Source of the DNA: Rhizobiales bacterium 64-17
Lineage (GTDB): Bacteria; Pseudomonadota; Alphaproteobacteria; Rhizobiales; Xanthobacteraceae
Assembly: GCA_001899285.1 (NCBI GenBank)
Contig: MKWA01000022.1
Location: 350,507 to 414,506, forward strand
Reading direction: 5' to 3'
Length of the DNA stretch: 64,000 bases
The notes below the pieces were generated by a model. The model searched no databases. It saw nothing but the letters and a program-made list of their open reading frames with translations, and was not told the origin of the DNA. This document shows positions 1 to 8,643 of the stretch, one piece after another (position 1 is the stretch's first letter; the number at the start of each line of letters is the position of its first letter). Both the position numbers and the translations under genes were made by a program.

Positions 1-1406
1 GTTCCGCCGCCGATCACGGCAGCCGAGAGATTGGTTTTGGCCAACCAGAATGCCTGCTTGGCTTCAATTGCGGCCCGGAGCGCGGCGATCCGTTGTCGCG
101 CTTCCTGCAAGAGGGCGAAAACGTCGATTTGCATTGCACTAAACCGCAACTGGCTTTCGTCGCTGATGATCTTGCGCAACGGCAGGATTTCCCGCTGGTA
201 ATGCGCGGCGATGTCATAGTTTGCGCGATAGGTGCGATATGCATCACGCGCTTCCGAGCGGACATTGATCGCCCGTTCGGTCAAGCGGTTTATCGCCTGG
301 AGGTAAATCGCCTCGGCTTGCCGGACTCGAACCTCGCCGAAATCGAAGATGGGAATTTGAATTTGTGCATCAAGTCCGCGCTCGCGCAGGATGCTTCCGT
401 CTGCATCCTTTGTCCGTTTGGCAATACCGGCAACATCCAGCAAGTTGATAAACCGTGTTGCCTGCGTCAGGCCGTATGCTTTCGCGAGCACCTTGAGTTC
501 CGTACGCGCAATCTGTAGGTCGACGCGCCGCGATACTGCTTCGACTTCAATCGTTGGCCAGGACATTGCTCGTGCGGGTAAAGCAGGGAGCGCGTCTGGC
601 AGGCGGAACATTCGATCGCTGCCCCAAAACCCGAGAAGCCGGGTCAACCGTTCGCGGGCGCTCGCGGCTTCGCGCCGTGCCAAAGCCAAGTCCGCGGTTT
701 GTTCTGCGTAAAACACCTGCTCACGCGCCTGATCGAGCTTATTGAGCGATCCTGTCTCGCCCAGCTTCGTTGCGAGCTGCGCGGTCGACTTGGCAGTCGC
801 CTCCGCTTGAATCAGCAAAGCTGAAAGTTCATTTGCCGCCACCGCGCGGTAGAAATCGCGGCGCACCTCCGTTGCGATACGCAGTGTTTCTTCGATCGCC
901 CGGAGTTGAGCTTGACGAAAGCGGTCTGCGGCGATTTCCGAACGAATCGGAAGAGTGGCGAGGGCAAGAATGTCCATCGCCACTTGTCCCTCAAGTTCGG
1001 AAGCACCTCCGCCGGCAATGCGTGAAATGGAGAATGTGGGGTTCGGCGGGAGGCTCTCGCCGACCGCTTGCGCTTCGGCGACTGCAAGTTCGTTATAAGC
1101 AGCTTGCAGCCCCCGATTGTTAAGCAGTGCGATTTGAACGGCGCCTTCAGCGCTTAATGTTCGACCTCGCAAACGTTCGACGGTGTTGTGGGCTTTCTGC
1201 GCATCATCGGTATTGCGGATGACGGCGATGTCCTTCTTGAGCGTCGCCTCGGCAAACAGTGCAACCGGTGTCACCCCGCCATCCGAAGAGAACGTAACGC
1301 AACCCGATAGAAGGGTAAGGACAGCGAAACTGCTTCCGGAGCGCAACAGTTTGGATTTGAGTTTTTGAAGAGGCTTTAGCGCGGATAGGCTCAACGGCGG
1401 CGTCAT
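1..1406 (-). CDS. TolC-family outer-membrane efflux lipoprotein (3' end beyond window)
   Basis: The frame is open from an ATG at 1406 to the window edge, giving at least 468 residues without the C-terminus. The N-terminus has a lipobox (LLSGC, Cys about residue 36). The rest is long amphipathic helix with the repeated halves of outer-membrane efflux proteins: QIALLNNRGLQAAYNELAVAEAQ early, and RQAEAIYLQAINRLTERAIN with ISDESQLRFSAMQIDVFALLQEAR late. By family it forms the outer-membrane channel of a tripartite efflux pump, and in this copper-rich setting a CusC/CzcC-like metal role is plausible. It starts 11 bases after the stop of a small lipoprotein gene and is probably co-transcribed with it. 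The inner-membrane and periplasmic pump genes are not in the window. Confidence 0.88.
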   Translation of the reverse strand, partial: MTPPLSLSALKPLQKLKSKLLRSGSSFAVLTLLSGCVTFSSDGGVTPVALFAEATLKKDIAVIRNTDDAQKAHNTVERLRGRTLSAEGAVQIALLNNRGLQAAYNELAVAEAQAVGESLPPNPTFSISRIAGGGASELEGQVAMDILALATLPIRSEIAADRFRQAQLRAIEETLRIATEVRRDFYRAVAANELSALLIQAEATAKSTAQLATKLGETGSLNKLDQAREQVFYAEQTADLALARREAASARERLTRLLGFWGSDRMFRLPDALPALPARAMSWPTIEVEAVSRRVDLQIARTELKVLAKAYGLTQATRFINLLDVAGIAKRTKDADGSILRERGLDAQIQIPIFDFGEVRVRQAEAIYLQAINRLTERAINVRSEARDAYRTYRANYDIAAHYQREILPLRKIISDESQLRFSAMQIDVFALLQEARQRIAALRAAIEAKQAFWLAKTNLSAAVIGGG

Positions 1407-1416
1407 GAATGCCCCC

Positions 1417-1710
1417 TTATTGCTGAGATTTGGGCTGCGGCGCAGCGCGCTCGTTCTGCTGGCGCCATGGCGCCGGCATCGACGGACGCAGCCGAATATA
1501 GGATGCGGTTGTCGACCGATAGGTCGCGCCTTGGACTGGCACGGCGGGATCAGCAGGATCGGCCCCAACACGAAGTGAGGCGGGCGCTGTTGCGCAACCC
1601 GACAACAGGAAACCGGTTAGCACCGTCACCGCAACGCTTCGGGGGCGCCAAAATAGCTTTCGCAAAGCTGCCGAAATAGCAGCCGCTGCCTCACGTAAAT
1701 GAGTGGACAT
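1417..1710 (-). CDS. Small lipoprotein of unknown function
   Basis: This is a 97-residue protein with a basic N-terminal region, a hydrophobic stretch (SVAVTVLTGF) and a clear lipobox, LLSGC, with the acylated Cys near residue 39. The mature part is short, Pro/Ala/Gln-rich and probably disordered. It lies between an exported Cys/His-rich protein and the TolC-type gene, all reading left, so it may be a periplasm-facing accessory of that metal operon. I do not recognise a domain. Reality of the gene rests on the signal sequence and operon position. Confidence 0.6.
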   Translation of the reverse strand: MSTHLREAAAAISAALRKLFWRPRSVAVTVLTGFLLSGCATAPASLRVGADPADPAVPVQGATYRSTTASYIRLRPSMPAPWRQQNERAAPQPKSQQ

Positions 1711-1770
1711 AGTAGCCTCGACTGAAGAATTGAAATAGACGCGCGCAGACAGGGCTGCGGCGGCGTCAGC

Positions 1771-2220
1771 TCAATACGACAGCAAGGCGTTCGGTGGCCG
1801 GTAAAGGAGGGCGGGTGTTTGGCCCGTAAAGTCCTCAAGTTTCGTCATGCGAACGAAAGCGTGAGGCAGCGTCGGCATCTCACCTGCTTGAACTGCAGCG
1901 GGGAGCGCGCTGAGACAGGCGAGACCGCAGCATTGCTTATCGGCCTTTTTGCCGTGACCGTCACTTTGGACCGGAGCGGTGTCACTATAATGCGCATGCG
2001 GCGCATCATCGCCGTGGACGTGCAATTTGGCGACTTCGGAAGGGCTGGTCTGCAGCTGAAGCGCTTGGATTCCGTGATTGGTAGCTTCCAGGCAGTGCGC
2101 TGCCCGAGAACCATCGCCTAGCGCGAACGCTGCCGCCGGGGCAAGCACGCAAAGCATGTAGCCGAGAGCGAATACCTTCGCTATCCGCAATCTCATTACT
2201 TTGGTGAGCCGAACAAACAT
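1771..2220 (-). CDS. Exported Cys/His-rich protein, possible metal-binding
   Basis: The 149-residue product has a Sec-type signal sequence (hydrophobic core around residues 14-34, ending AAAFA). It then has His-rich stretches (KLHVHGDDAPHAHY, DGHGKK) and a CCGLACLSALPA segment. The small size, export signal and Cys/His content suggest a periplasmic metal-binding or metal-sensing protein, resembling DUF2946-type small proteins. That family link is a guess. The CCGxAC segment recurs in the gene at 2674-3054 on the opposite side of the shared promoter region. No convincing ribosome binding site decides between Met1 and Met9. Confidence 0.55.
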   Translation of the reverse strand: MFVRLTKVMRLRIAKVFALGYMLCVLAPAAAFALGDGSRAAHCLEATNHGIQALQLQTSPSEVAKLHVHGDDAPHAHYSDTAPVQSDGHGKKADKQCCGLACLSALPAAVQAGEMPTLPHAFVRMTKLEDFTGQTPALLYRPPNALLSY

Positions 2221-2225
2221 ACCGC

Positions 2226-2238
2226 TAGTGTATCACTA
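2226..2238. promoter_or_regulatory. Palindrome TAGTG-TAT-CACTA at the minus-strand gene start
   Basis: A perfect 5-bp inverted repeat with a 3-bp centre lies 6 bases upstream of the start codon of the leftward Cys/His-rich gene. Position and symmetry suit a repressor site, but I cannot assign a regulator. Confidence 0.3.
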
Positions 2239-2456
2239 AACTGGAGCGAATCACGGTGCGTAGCAAACAGAACGTGTGGCGCCGACGGCAAGTTGCCGGC
2301 ATACGAACACAGCCGGCGCCAATGGGCAAGTTCGCCAGCAATCCGACGTTTCCGTCAAGGCCGCCATTCTCGAATTCCCAAATTCAAATCTCGCGCGCTG
2401 ATTACGCACCAATATGCCTATTCTGCTATCGGCGTGTTAGAGCATTTGCGCATATA

Positions 2457-2471
2457 TACCCCCAGAGGGTA
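2457..2471. promoter_or_regulatory. CsoR/RcnR-type operator candidate
   Basis: The sequence TACCC-CCAGA-GGGTA is a perfect 5-bp inverted repeat with a C/G-rich centre, preceded by AT-rich CATATA. Copper- and formaldehyde-sensing members of the CsoR/FrmR family bind short C-tract/G-tract inverted repeats of this kind. It sits about 200 bases upstream of the copper-handling operon. No csoR gene is visible in the window, so the assignment is by motif and context only. Confidence 0.45.
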
Positions 2472-2673
2472 CCCCGCAACAGGCTATCGAAGACCGGACG
2501 TCGCGTTCCCCAGGGTTTCGAAGTAATCGTCCGACATTCGACCAGCCTGTTCTCCATCGCCAGCTATTTATCGACCGATTCCGCGTGTGAAGGACCAAAA
2601 TCGTTGGAACGCCGCTCGATATGGCTGCGTTAAGGGGTTAGGCCGCCCTCTGGTTCCGGAGCGGGAACTGACC

Positions 2674-3054
2674 ATGACAATCGGGAAGCTCCATTTGCTG
2701 GTCTTTGCTCTCATGCTTTGTGTGGCATGCGCAATTGCGCCCCGAGAGGCATCAGCTCATGCCGGTCATGCCGGACCGCAACCAATACCGCACTCTGATT
2801 TGGATTTGCACCGAGACGTTCAAAAACAAAATCCGGTTATGGTCGCTCGAGATCATGGCGCTGCCGGCGGGCTGACATGCCGATGTGGGGCGCATCCCTG
2901 CTGCGGCATCGCTTGTTATTCCGGCGGGCACGCCATTGCCGGCGCCATGATGTTCCGCGATCCTGCGGAGAGTAGTGCGCTCATTCAAGCGCCGTCAGGG
3001 ATGCTTGCACCGGGCAGAGGCTCCGAAGGAATACGACGCCCTCCGCGCGTCTAA
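2674..3054 (+). CDS. Exported Cys/His-rich protein heading the copper-handling operon
   Basis: The ATG at 2674 is chosen because a GGAG-like site lies about 12 bases upstream and a Sec signal peptide follows directly (hydrophobic LHLLVFALMLCVACAIA, cleavage near ASA-HA). The 126-residue product has a His-containing mature start (HAGHAG) and a CRCGAHPCCGIACYSGG cluster likely to bind a soft metal. It shares the CCGxAC pattern with the exported protein at 1771-2220 and is followed by DUF305 and copper storage genes. The function is inferred; I know no characterised homologue. Confidence 0.6.
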   Translation: MTIGKLHLLVFALMLCVACAIAPREASAHAGHAGPQPIPHSDLDLHRDVQKQNPVMVARDHGAAGGLTCRCGAHPCCGIACYSGGHAIAGAMMFRDPAESSALIQAPSGMLAPGRGSEGIRRPPRV

Positions 3055-3142
3055 TCGGCAAATTATTATTTGCTCGCCGCGCGCATACCCTGTGCGCGGG
3101 CATTAATCACGCACGCACTCAAAAAAATCATAGGAGAAAGCC

Positions 3143-3514
3143 ATGAATCTCAAAGCGATTCTCGCCGCTGCTGCGACCGTTATGATCATCAGCATTCCCG
3201 GAGCCGTTGCGCAAATGCAGGGAATGGACATGCAGAAGATGATGCCCCAGGCCGATGATACCGCGTCAACCAAAGATATGAAGCAAGCTCATATGGAAAT
3301 GATGAAGAATATGAACTTGGACTTCACCGGGAATCCCGATGTCGATTTCGCGCGCAGCATGGTGAAACATCACGAGAGCGCGATCGTCATGGCCAAGATC
3401 CAACTCAAGCACGGAAAGGATCCTGAAATTCGCCAAATGGCGGAAAAAATTATCAAGGATCAACAAACGGAAATCGCGGAGTTCAATTCCTGGCTCAGGA
3501 ATCACACGAAATAA
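3143..3514 (+). CDS. DUF305 periplasmic protein (CopM-like)
   Basis: The 123-residue product has a signal peptide (AILAAAATVMIISIPGAVAQ) and a Met-rich linker (MQGMDMQKMMPQ, MEMMKNMNLD). A DUF305 core follows, with the FARSMVKHHESAIVMA motif near residues 69-84. DUF305 proteins include the cyanobacterial copper-binding CopM, and Met/His motifs of this type bind copper in the periplasm. An AGGAGAAAG ribosome binding site precedes the ATG. It lies 25 bases before the copper storage protein gene, in a metal operon. Copper binding is inferred from the family and residues. Confidence 0.82.
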   Translation: MNLKAILAAAATVMIISIPGAVAQMQGMDMQKMMPQADDTASTKDMKQAHMEMMKNMNLDFTGNPDVDFARSMVKHHESAIVMAKIQLKHGKDPEIRQMAEKIIKDQQTEIAEFNSWLRNHTK

Positions 3515-3539
3515 CGATTAGCAAGCAAGGGAGCTGACG

Positions 3540-3872
3540 ATGGATCATATAACCGAGGCGATGCAAGTCTGCATTGATGAATGCTTGCGTTGCTATCAGG
3601 CCTGTCTTGGCATGGCGATGACGCATTGCCTTGAGGTCGGGGGCGAACACACCAAGCCAGACCACTTCCGGATAATGATGGCTTGTGCGGAGGTGTGCCG
3701 GACATCAGCACATGTCATGTTGTTGCAGTTTCCCGGCCATAAAGGGATTTGTCGGGAATGCGCGGACGTCTGCGAAGAATGTGCCAACGACTGCGAGCGC
3801 ATCGGGGGCATGGACGGTTGTGTGAAAACCTGCCGATCCTGCGCGGAAAGCTGCCGGGAAATGGCTGCCTGA
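3540..3872 (+). CDS. Four-helix-bundle copper storage protein (Csp, DUF326-type)
   Basis: The 110-residue product has 16 cysteines in CxxxC/CxxC patterns along predicted helices: CIDECLRCYQAC, MACAEVC, ICRECADVCEECANDC and GCVKTCRSCAESC. There is no signal peptide, so it resembles the cytosolic Csp3 branch, which stores many Cu(I) ions inside a Cys-lined helix bundle. It sits between two DUF305 genes in a tight operon (gaps of 25 and 15 bases). The likely job is buffering cytosolic Cu(I). Confidence 0.88.
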   Translation: MDHITEAMQVCIDECLRCYQACLGMAMTHCLEVGGEHTKPDHFRIMMACAEVCRTSAHVMLLQFPGHKGICRECADVCEECANDCERIGGMDGCVKTCRSCAESCREMAA

Positions 3873-3887
3873 AAGGAGAACGCGATA

Positions 3888-4337
3888 ATGAAGAATGCCT
3901 ACTTCAGTCTCGCTGTGCAGACACTTGTGAGTGGCGTCATCATGTATCTCGTGATGTTCGTGATGATCGACTCGTTGGATAGCTTCTTCAATAACCTGAA
4001 TATGTTTTACATGACTTTGATGATGGTGACGCCAATGGTGGTGCTCATGATCCTGGCCATGATGCACATGTTCAAATCGAGCACGGTGAACATCATCCTG
4101 ATTGTTGCTTCTGTCGTTATCTTTTTTGGCAGCTTTGCGCTAATCCGGACGCAAACGACGATTGGCAACACGGCGTTTATCCGTTCAATGGTACCTCATC
4201 ATTCTGGCGCCATCCTAATGTGTCAGAAGGCGACCATTACAGATGGGGAGCTCAAGTCGCTCTGCCAGGAGATCATCAAAAGTCAGCAACAGGAGATTGA
4301 TCAGATGAAGGCAATCTTAGCCCGACTCAAGACCTAG
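3888..4337 (+). CDS. Membrane-anchored DUF305 protein
   Basis: The 149-residue product has three predicted transmembrane segments, near residues 7-27, 40-61 and 68-87. A C-terminal DUF305-type helical domain follows, with the motif FIRSMVPHHSGAILMCQKA and the tail SQQQEIDQMKAILARL. It is Met-rich (MTLMMVTPMVVLMILAMMHMF), as often seen in copper-handling membrane proteins. An AAGGAG site precedes the ATG. It is the last gene of the rightward metal operon. Confidence 0.8.
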   Translation: MKNAYFSLAVQTLVSGVIMYLVMFVMIDSLDSFFNNLNMFYMTLMMVTPMVVLMILAMMHMFKSSTVNIILIVASVVIFFGSFALIRTQTTIGNTAFIRSMVPHHSGAILMCQKATITDGELKSLCQEIIKSQQQEIDQMKAILARLKT

Positions 4338-4528
4338 CCGGACAAGCGGGGGATTGGCGCTGGGCCTCCCGTTTAGGAGGTTCGGACTCTCGCCCGTTAC
4401 CGCGGGCAGGCGCGATGACGCTTTCATCCGTCAGCGTGGTCGCTAAACCGCCCCGCTTACGGAGCATAGAAGCTTAGACCAAGGAGCGTCTCGGAACATT
4501 GGCGGTCAATCAGCAAGGGCATGCGAAT

Positions 4529-5479
4529 TCATTCTTTGCAGTGCTGTACTTCTACAGTGATGTGGGCGATCCTATCCATGCCGGCAAGTCGCTGCTTGTA
4601 ATGGCTAGGCGGCTTTGGCTGATCGCTGACTACCGAGATAATTGCCGCGGAATGCCCGGGACCAAGCTGCCAGATATGCAGGTCGCTAATCCGGTCGCCA
4701 TCGCTCTCAAGTTCTTTCCGGATTTTCCCTGCGATTTCAGCATCGGTGACATCTAACAATACGGCTCCGGCGTCACGGAGCAGTCCATAAGACCAGCTGG
4801 CGATGACGCCAGCTCCGATGATCCCGACTGCGGGATCAATCCATGTCCAGCCATATGTCCAGGCCGTGGCCAAGCCGAGTATCGCCAGCACAGAGGTCGC
4901 TGCGTCGGCCAAGACATGAACGTAAGCAGAGCGAAGGTTGTTGTCGGCGTGCGCACCAGAGACAGGATGCTTCCCGTGATGGTCTTGATGATGAGTGTGA
5001 TCATGCGAGTGCCCATGATCGTGGCTTGCCGCAAGCAACCAAGCGCAGGCGAGGTTCACAAATAACCCGAGACCGGCGATTGCAATCGCTTCCTTGTAGG
5101 CGATCGGTACCGGTGACGACAGCCGGACAACGCTCTCATATCCGATGAATGCTGCGATCATGGCGAGAACAACTGCACTCGTAAATGCCGCAAGATCGCC
5201 GAACTTTCCTGTGCCAAAGCTAAAGCGTGCACTTCGTAAATGGCGTCGCGCATAAACATAAGCTGCGCCGGAAATGCCGAGGGCGGCCGCATGCGTCGAC
5301 ATATGCCAGCCATCGGCGACGAGGGCCATGGATCCGTAGTAATACCCGCCGATGATCTCCGCGATCATCATCAATGTCGTAATGATCACGACCGCCCAGA
5401 TCCGGCGCTCGTTGCGACTATGATGCTCGCCAAGGAAGTCGTGCAGATGTGTCCATTGATCTATGGATTGTGAATGCAT
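4529..5479 (-). CDS. dmeF: CDF-family cation efflux protein, DmeF type (Co/Ni)
   Basis: The 316-residue product has six predicted membrane helices. It carries the DmeF-type first signature (MALVADGWHMSTHAAALGI), an HxxxD pair in the fifth helix (HVLADAATS) and a His-rich cytoplasmic loop (HDHGHSHDHTHHQDHHGKH). The C-terminal domain ends in HITVEVQHCKE. DmeF proteins export Co(II)/Ni(II) by proton antiport, whereas CzcD-type CDFs prefer Zn and lack the GWHM signature. The gene starts 20 bases after the multicopper oxidase stop, so the two are probably one transcript. No dmeR regulator gene is seen nearby. Confidence 0.85.
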   Translation of the reverse strand: MHSQSIDQWTHLHDFLGEHHSRNERRIWAVVIITTLMMIAEIIGGYYYGSMALVADGWHMSTHAAALGISGAAYVYARRHLRSARFSFGTGKFGDLAAFTSAVVLAMIAAFIGYESVVRLSSPVPIAYKEAIAIAGLGLFVNLACAWLLAASHDHGHSHDHTHHQDHHGKHPVSGAHADNNLRSAYVHVLADAATSVLAILGLATAWTYGWTWIDPAVGIIGAGVIASWSYGLLRDAGAVLLDVTDAEIAGKIRKELESDGDRISDLHIWQLGPGHSAAIISVVSDQPKPPSHYKQRLAGMDRIAHITVEVQHCKE

Positions 5480-5498
5480 GAGATTCTCGATCGTATTC

Positions 5499-7376
5499 CT
5501 ATTGTACGTTTAACATCAAAGTCAGGCCGCCAGCGCCTTTCTGTTCGACATTGTTATTCGTCGTATGGTGTGGAATATGGCAATGCACAAGCCACCGGCC
5601 CGTTTTTCGTGCAGTCCAGATTACGTCATAACGCTGGCCGGGACCAACATTGATTGTATCGGCCAAATAACGCGCCGTCTCTTTGAGTGTTTCTCCGTCG
5701 CGCGCCACGATTTCGAACGGACCACCATGAACATGCATCGGATGAACGAAATTATTGTTTGTTCCGATGAAACGTAGCTTGATCGTCTGTCCCACTTTCA
5801 TGGGCACTATATCGGTTTCGGGATATGCTTTGCCATTGATGGTAAAATAATTTGGCATGCCGCCCTCCATCAGCATCGCGGGATAGGTACGCCATTCGCG
5901 CTTGAGCCATTCCTGCAGTTGAATGGTGTACTCGAGATCAGCGATTGGTTCTTTAGCCGGGTCCCTTGGCGCGATGAGGAGTGCTCCGTAAAGTCCGAGC
6001 GCTTGTTGCCGGTCGGGGTGATCGTGGCTGTGGTAAAAATAGGTGCCCGACTGTCCGACATCAAACTCGTATGTATAGGAACCGCCAGGAGCGATCGGTG
6101 CCTGAGTGATTTTGGCGGGGCCATCCATTTCGTTAGGCACGATCAGCCCGTGCCAATGAACAGTCGTGGTTTCCTTTAGATTATTGCGGAAATTGATCCG
6201 GACATGATCGCCCTCGGTCAGTTGAAGACGCGGTCCGGGAACTTGGTGGTTGTAAGCGTAAGCTTCGACCGCGACGTCCGGCAGGATATTCCATCGGATC
6301 ACCGATGCTTCGATATCGAATACCTTTGTACCGTTTTCCAGACGGGGTACGAGCGTCTGATCGCCTTTCGCATCGGGTGGCGCCACATAGCCGACTTGTC
6401 GGGGTGGAACAGCGGCCATATCGCGCATAGCTTCGGCCGGTGTTTCAAATGGCATGATCATGCCGGGGGGCATGATGGCGCCGCCGACATCCTTCGCGCT
6501 CAACGTTAGATTGACGAAGAAGCCGGGGAAAACTATGCCCGCGGCCAGCAAAAGGAATGTCGTTCCAGCCATTGTTGCAAGTTGCGTGCGCGTAGTACGG
6601 CCTTTCATGCCGTGCATCTGATGGCTAGGCTTCTCCTCGCCTCTGGCCTCATGGGATGAGGCCTTCCGAGCGTGGTGGATATGCGAATCAGGTGAATGTC
6701 CACCGGATGGACGGCGCTCGGTCATCAAGCCGTGCTTGAGGTTTTGCTGAACCATCCAGATGTTGAACGGATAAGCGAGAATAAAGCCGGCGATGACGCC
6801 GAGTGACATAACGCCCCAAAAGATGAGCTCTGTCGGCTCCATCGCGCGCATGTCGCGTCCCATCATCAACAAACTCATCACCGGCGCCATACCGGCCATC
6901 ATCGCATTCATGCTGACGAATTCTGGGAGGAAGGACCTCTTGACGTTTTCCCAGTAAGTACCGCCCTTCATCTTCCGCATGAAGAGCGACTGGAAAATAA
7001 ACAGACCGAAAGAAAACCCGACAACATATTCAACAAGGAGATCAAGCCACATCGGCAAACCGAGTCCGGCGGTGATGACAGCCGCTAGGATGATCCCGGT
7101 GGCATCTCCCGCCACGCAATGGATTGTGCTGCTGACTCCTTGCTTCCAGAGTGGCTTAACGAATTTCTCATGTTCCCCCGGATGTGGCTCCTTGTCGGCC
7201 ATTACATAGAGCCACAACCCAAATGGACCCATGTAAAGCGTAACAAGAATAAACCCCCATTTCATCACCGCTGGTTCGGGGTTGTTCTTGTATTGGTCGT
7301 ATCCGACATAGACGGTGGAAACCGCCGCCAGCACAAACCAGACGATCAGGAAATAATCATAGGGCATTGCGATCAT
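5499..7376 (-). CDS. DUF4396 membrane domain fused to a multicopper oxidase
   Basis: The 625-residue product has two parts. Residues 1-215 form a membrane domain with about six helices that matches DUF4396. A His/Met-rich linker (HSPDSHIHHARK, HQMHGMKGR) and one more helix (about 268-291) follow. Residues 345-625 are a cupredoxin-type multicopper oxidase with all four copper motifs: HWHG (407-410), HSHDH (449-453), HPMHVH (545-550) and HCHIPHH (598-604). The type 1 axial position, usually Met or Leu, is Asn609. The catalytic half should face the periplasm and may oxidise Cu(I). It is followed by dmeF on the same strand. Confidence 0.88.
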   Translation of the reverse strand: MIAMPYDYFLIVWFVLAAVSTVYVGYDQYKNNPEPAVMKWGFILVTLYMGPFGLWLYVMADKEPHPGEHEKFVKPLWKQGVSSTIHCVAGDATGIILAAVITAGLGLPMWLDLLVEYVVGFSFGLFIFQSLFMRKMKGGTYWENVKRSFLPEFVSMNAMMAGMAPVMSLLMMGRDMRAMEPTELIFWGVMSLGVIAGFILAYPFNIWMVQQNLKHGLMTERRPSGGHSPDSHIHHARKASSHEARGEEKPSHQMHGMKGRTTRTQLATMAGTTFLLLAAGIVFPGFFVNLTLSAKDVGGAIMPPGMIMPFETPAEAMRDMAAVPPRQVGYVAPPDAKGDQTLVPRLENGTKVFDIEASVIRWNILPDVAVEAYAYNHQVPGPRLQLTEGDHVRINFRNNLKETTTVHWHGLIVPNEMDGPAKITQAPIAPGGSYTYEFDVGQSGTYFYHSHDHPDRQQALGLYGALLIAPRDPAKEPIADLEYTIQLQEWLKREWRTYPAMLMEGGMPNYFTINGKAYPETDIVPMKVGQTIKLRFIGTNNNFVHPMHVHGGPFEIVARDGETLKETARYLADTINVGPGQRYDVIWTARKTGRWLVHCHIPHHTTNNNVEQKGAGGLTLMLNVQ

Positions 7377-7989
7377 GACGATTCTCAGTCTGGGTGGATG
7401 CTTGAATTCGAGAGGTGATGCCTCGAATGCACCTCGGGTACGCCGACAGAAATCTAAGCAAACCCGGCGAGAAAGTATCCTTTTAAATTGATGCCTGGTG
7501 CGCGAATTGCGGGCTGAAAACGTTCACGTCCTTTGCCAGAGGATTGAGAACTGAGTCCGGAGGCAATTTGCTGAACTACGTCGCGAGTTGAGGCTAGGTA
7601 GGCCTGTTGTCCTTGCCACTTGGCGGCATTGAAGAAGCCGCTGGTTTTGAGAGAGTAGCTCGGGCGAGTGCACACCACCGATCGAGGTGCGGTTCAATGA
7701 ACTGTGGGAGGCGCGCGGTGCCCCCATTAAGATGTTCGCCGGCATCTTCGAGCGATGATCTACGCAGTATACTAGGTCAGCGGCCTTTTGCGTGGGTGTA
7801 GAAGGTATAGCAGGCAAGTGGTCCGCTGACGCGGGAAATCGATGTCGATCGTCGCGAGTTCGGTTGGCATGGCTTAAGTATCGTCGTCGCGCAGGAGAAT
7901 GTTGGGGCTGCAATCGACGGCTAGGAAGCAGGCGCGGTATTCAAAGAGATCGCCGATTTCGAGGTATTACGAATCTACCGGCGCGGCGC
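7377..7989. other. Gene-poor spacer between the metal block and the element cargo
   Basis: About 610 bases have no recognisable gene. Short minus-strand frames (for example 7454-7678) have no domain, no good ribosome binding site and compete with other frames. The region may be degraded sequence at an old junction. I found no tRNA or attachment-site copy in it. Confidence 0.4.
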
Positions 7990-8640
7990 CTAGGTCTGGA
8001 GGAATTCCACCGGCATCCGCTCGCTGTCAGTGAACACCGCGGCGGTGAGCTTCCGGCCAAAGACCGCGCCGGTATCGATGTTGACCCGGTTGGGATGAAT
8101 GTCGGGTTTGCCGTTCCGCTGTGGCGTGTGTCCGTGCACGATGAGGCGGCCGTGGTCCGCATCGGCGGATAGGAACGGCTCACGAATCCAGAGCATGTCC
8201 TCGCGGGTTTGTTGGTCTAGCGGGATGCCCGGTCGGATGCCGGCATGGACGAAGAACCGTTGCCCGTCATCGTAATGGGTCGGCAAGTTGCGGATCCAGG
8301 TGAGATGGTCCTGCGGAAATTCTGTCATTGAACTGATCCCGTAGGATCGTAGAGTGGAGTCTCCGCCGCTGTCGAGCCATCTCGCCTCATCGATAAAGTT
8401 GTCGGCACGAAGGAGAAGATCTTCGTGATTACCGGCGAGGGCGATGACCCGTTCGGGATCGGCGGTCTGCATGTCCATGATGGTCTGGGTGACGCCGCGG
8501 CTGTCCGCGCCGCGGTCGATGTAGTCGCCAAGGAAGACGAAGGTGGCTGGCTGAATCTTCGCAAATCGGCGGCAGTCATCGAGCAGCCGCGTGAGGTGAT
8601 CGAGGCAGCCGTGCGTGTCGCCGATCGCGAACGTAAGCAT
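7990..8640 (-). CDS. PPP-type metallophosphatase (serine/threonine phosphatase-like)
   Basis: The 216-residue product has the full calcineurin-like motif set: GDTHG (residues 7-11), GDYIDRG (38-44), GNHED, FFVHAG and VHGHTP. This matches small bacterial PPP-family phosphatases (PrpA/lambda-phosphatase type), which bind two metal ions and remove phosphate from Ser/Thr or small phosphoesters. It lies 3 bases downstream of a small conserved gene and is probably in one operon with the leftward genes from 10118. The substrate is unknown. Confidence 0.88.
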   Translation of the reverse strand: MLTFAIGDTHGCLDHLTRLLDDCRRFAKIQPATFVFLGDYIDRGADSRGVTQTIMDMQTADPERVIALAGNHEDLLLRADNFIDEARWLDSGGDSTLRSYGISSMTEFPQDHLTWIRNLPTHYDDGQRFFVHAGIRPGIPLDQQTREDMLWIREPFLSADADHGRLIVHGHTPQRNGKPDIHPNRVNIDTGAVFGRKLTAAVFTDSERMPVEFLQT

Positions 8641-8643
8641 GGG

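Larger units (their letters stand above)
2221..2673. other. Divergent intergenic region of the metal block
   Basis: About 450 bases separate the leftward Cys/His-rich gene from the rightward metal operon. The region holds a 13-bp palindrome at 2226-2238 and a CsoR-like site at 2457-2471. Plus-strand frames across it (for example 2256-2633) have no domain, no ribosome binding site and Arg/Ser-rich composition, and were rejected as genes. Confidence 0.5.

Noticed and set aside
2256-2633. Plus-strand reading across the metal-block promoter region
   Set aside because: No domain or ribosome binding site, and it spans the CsoR-like site.
7454-7678. Small minus-strand gene in the spacer
   Set aside because: No recognisable motif, no good ribosome binding site and competing frames; left as gene-poor sequence.
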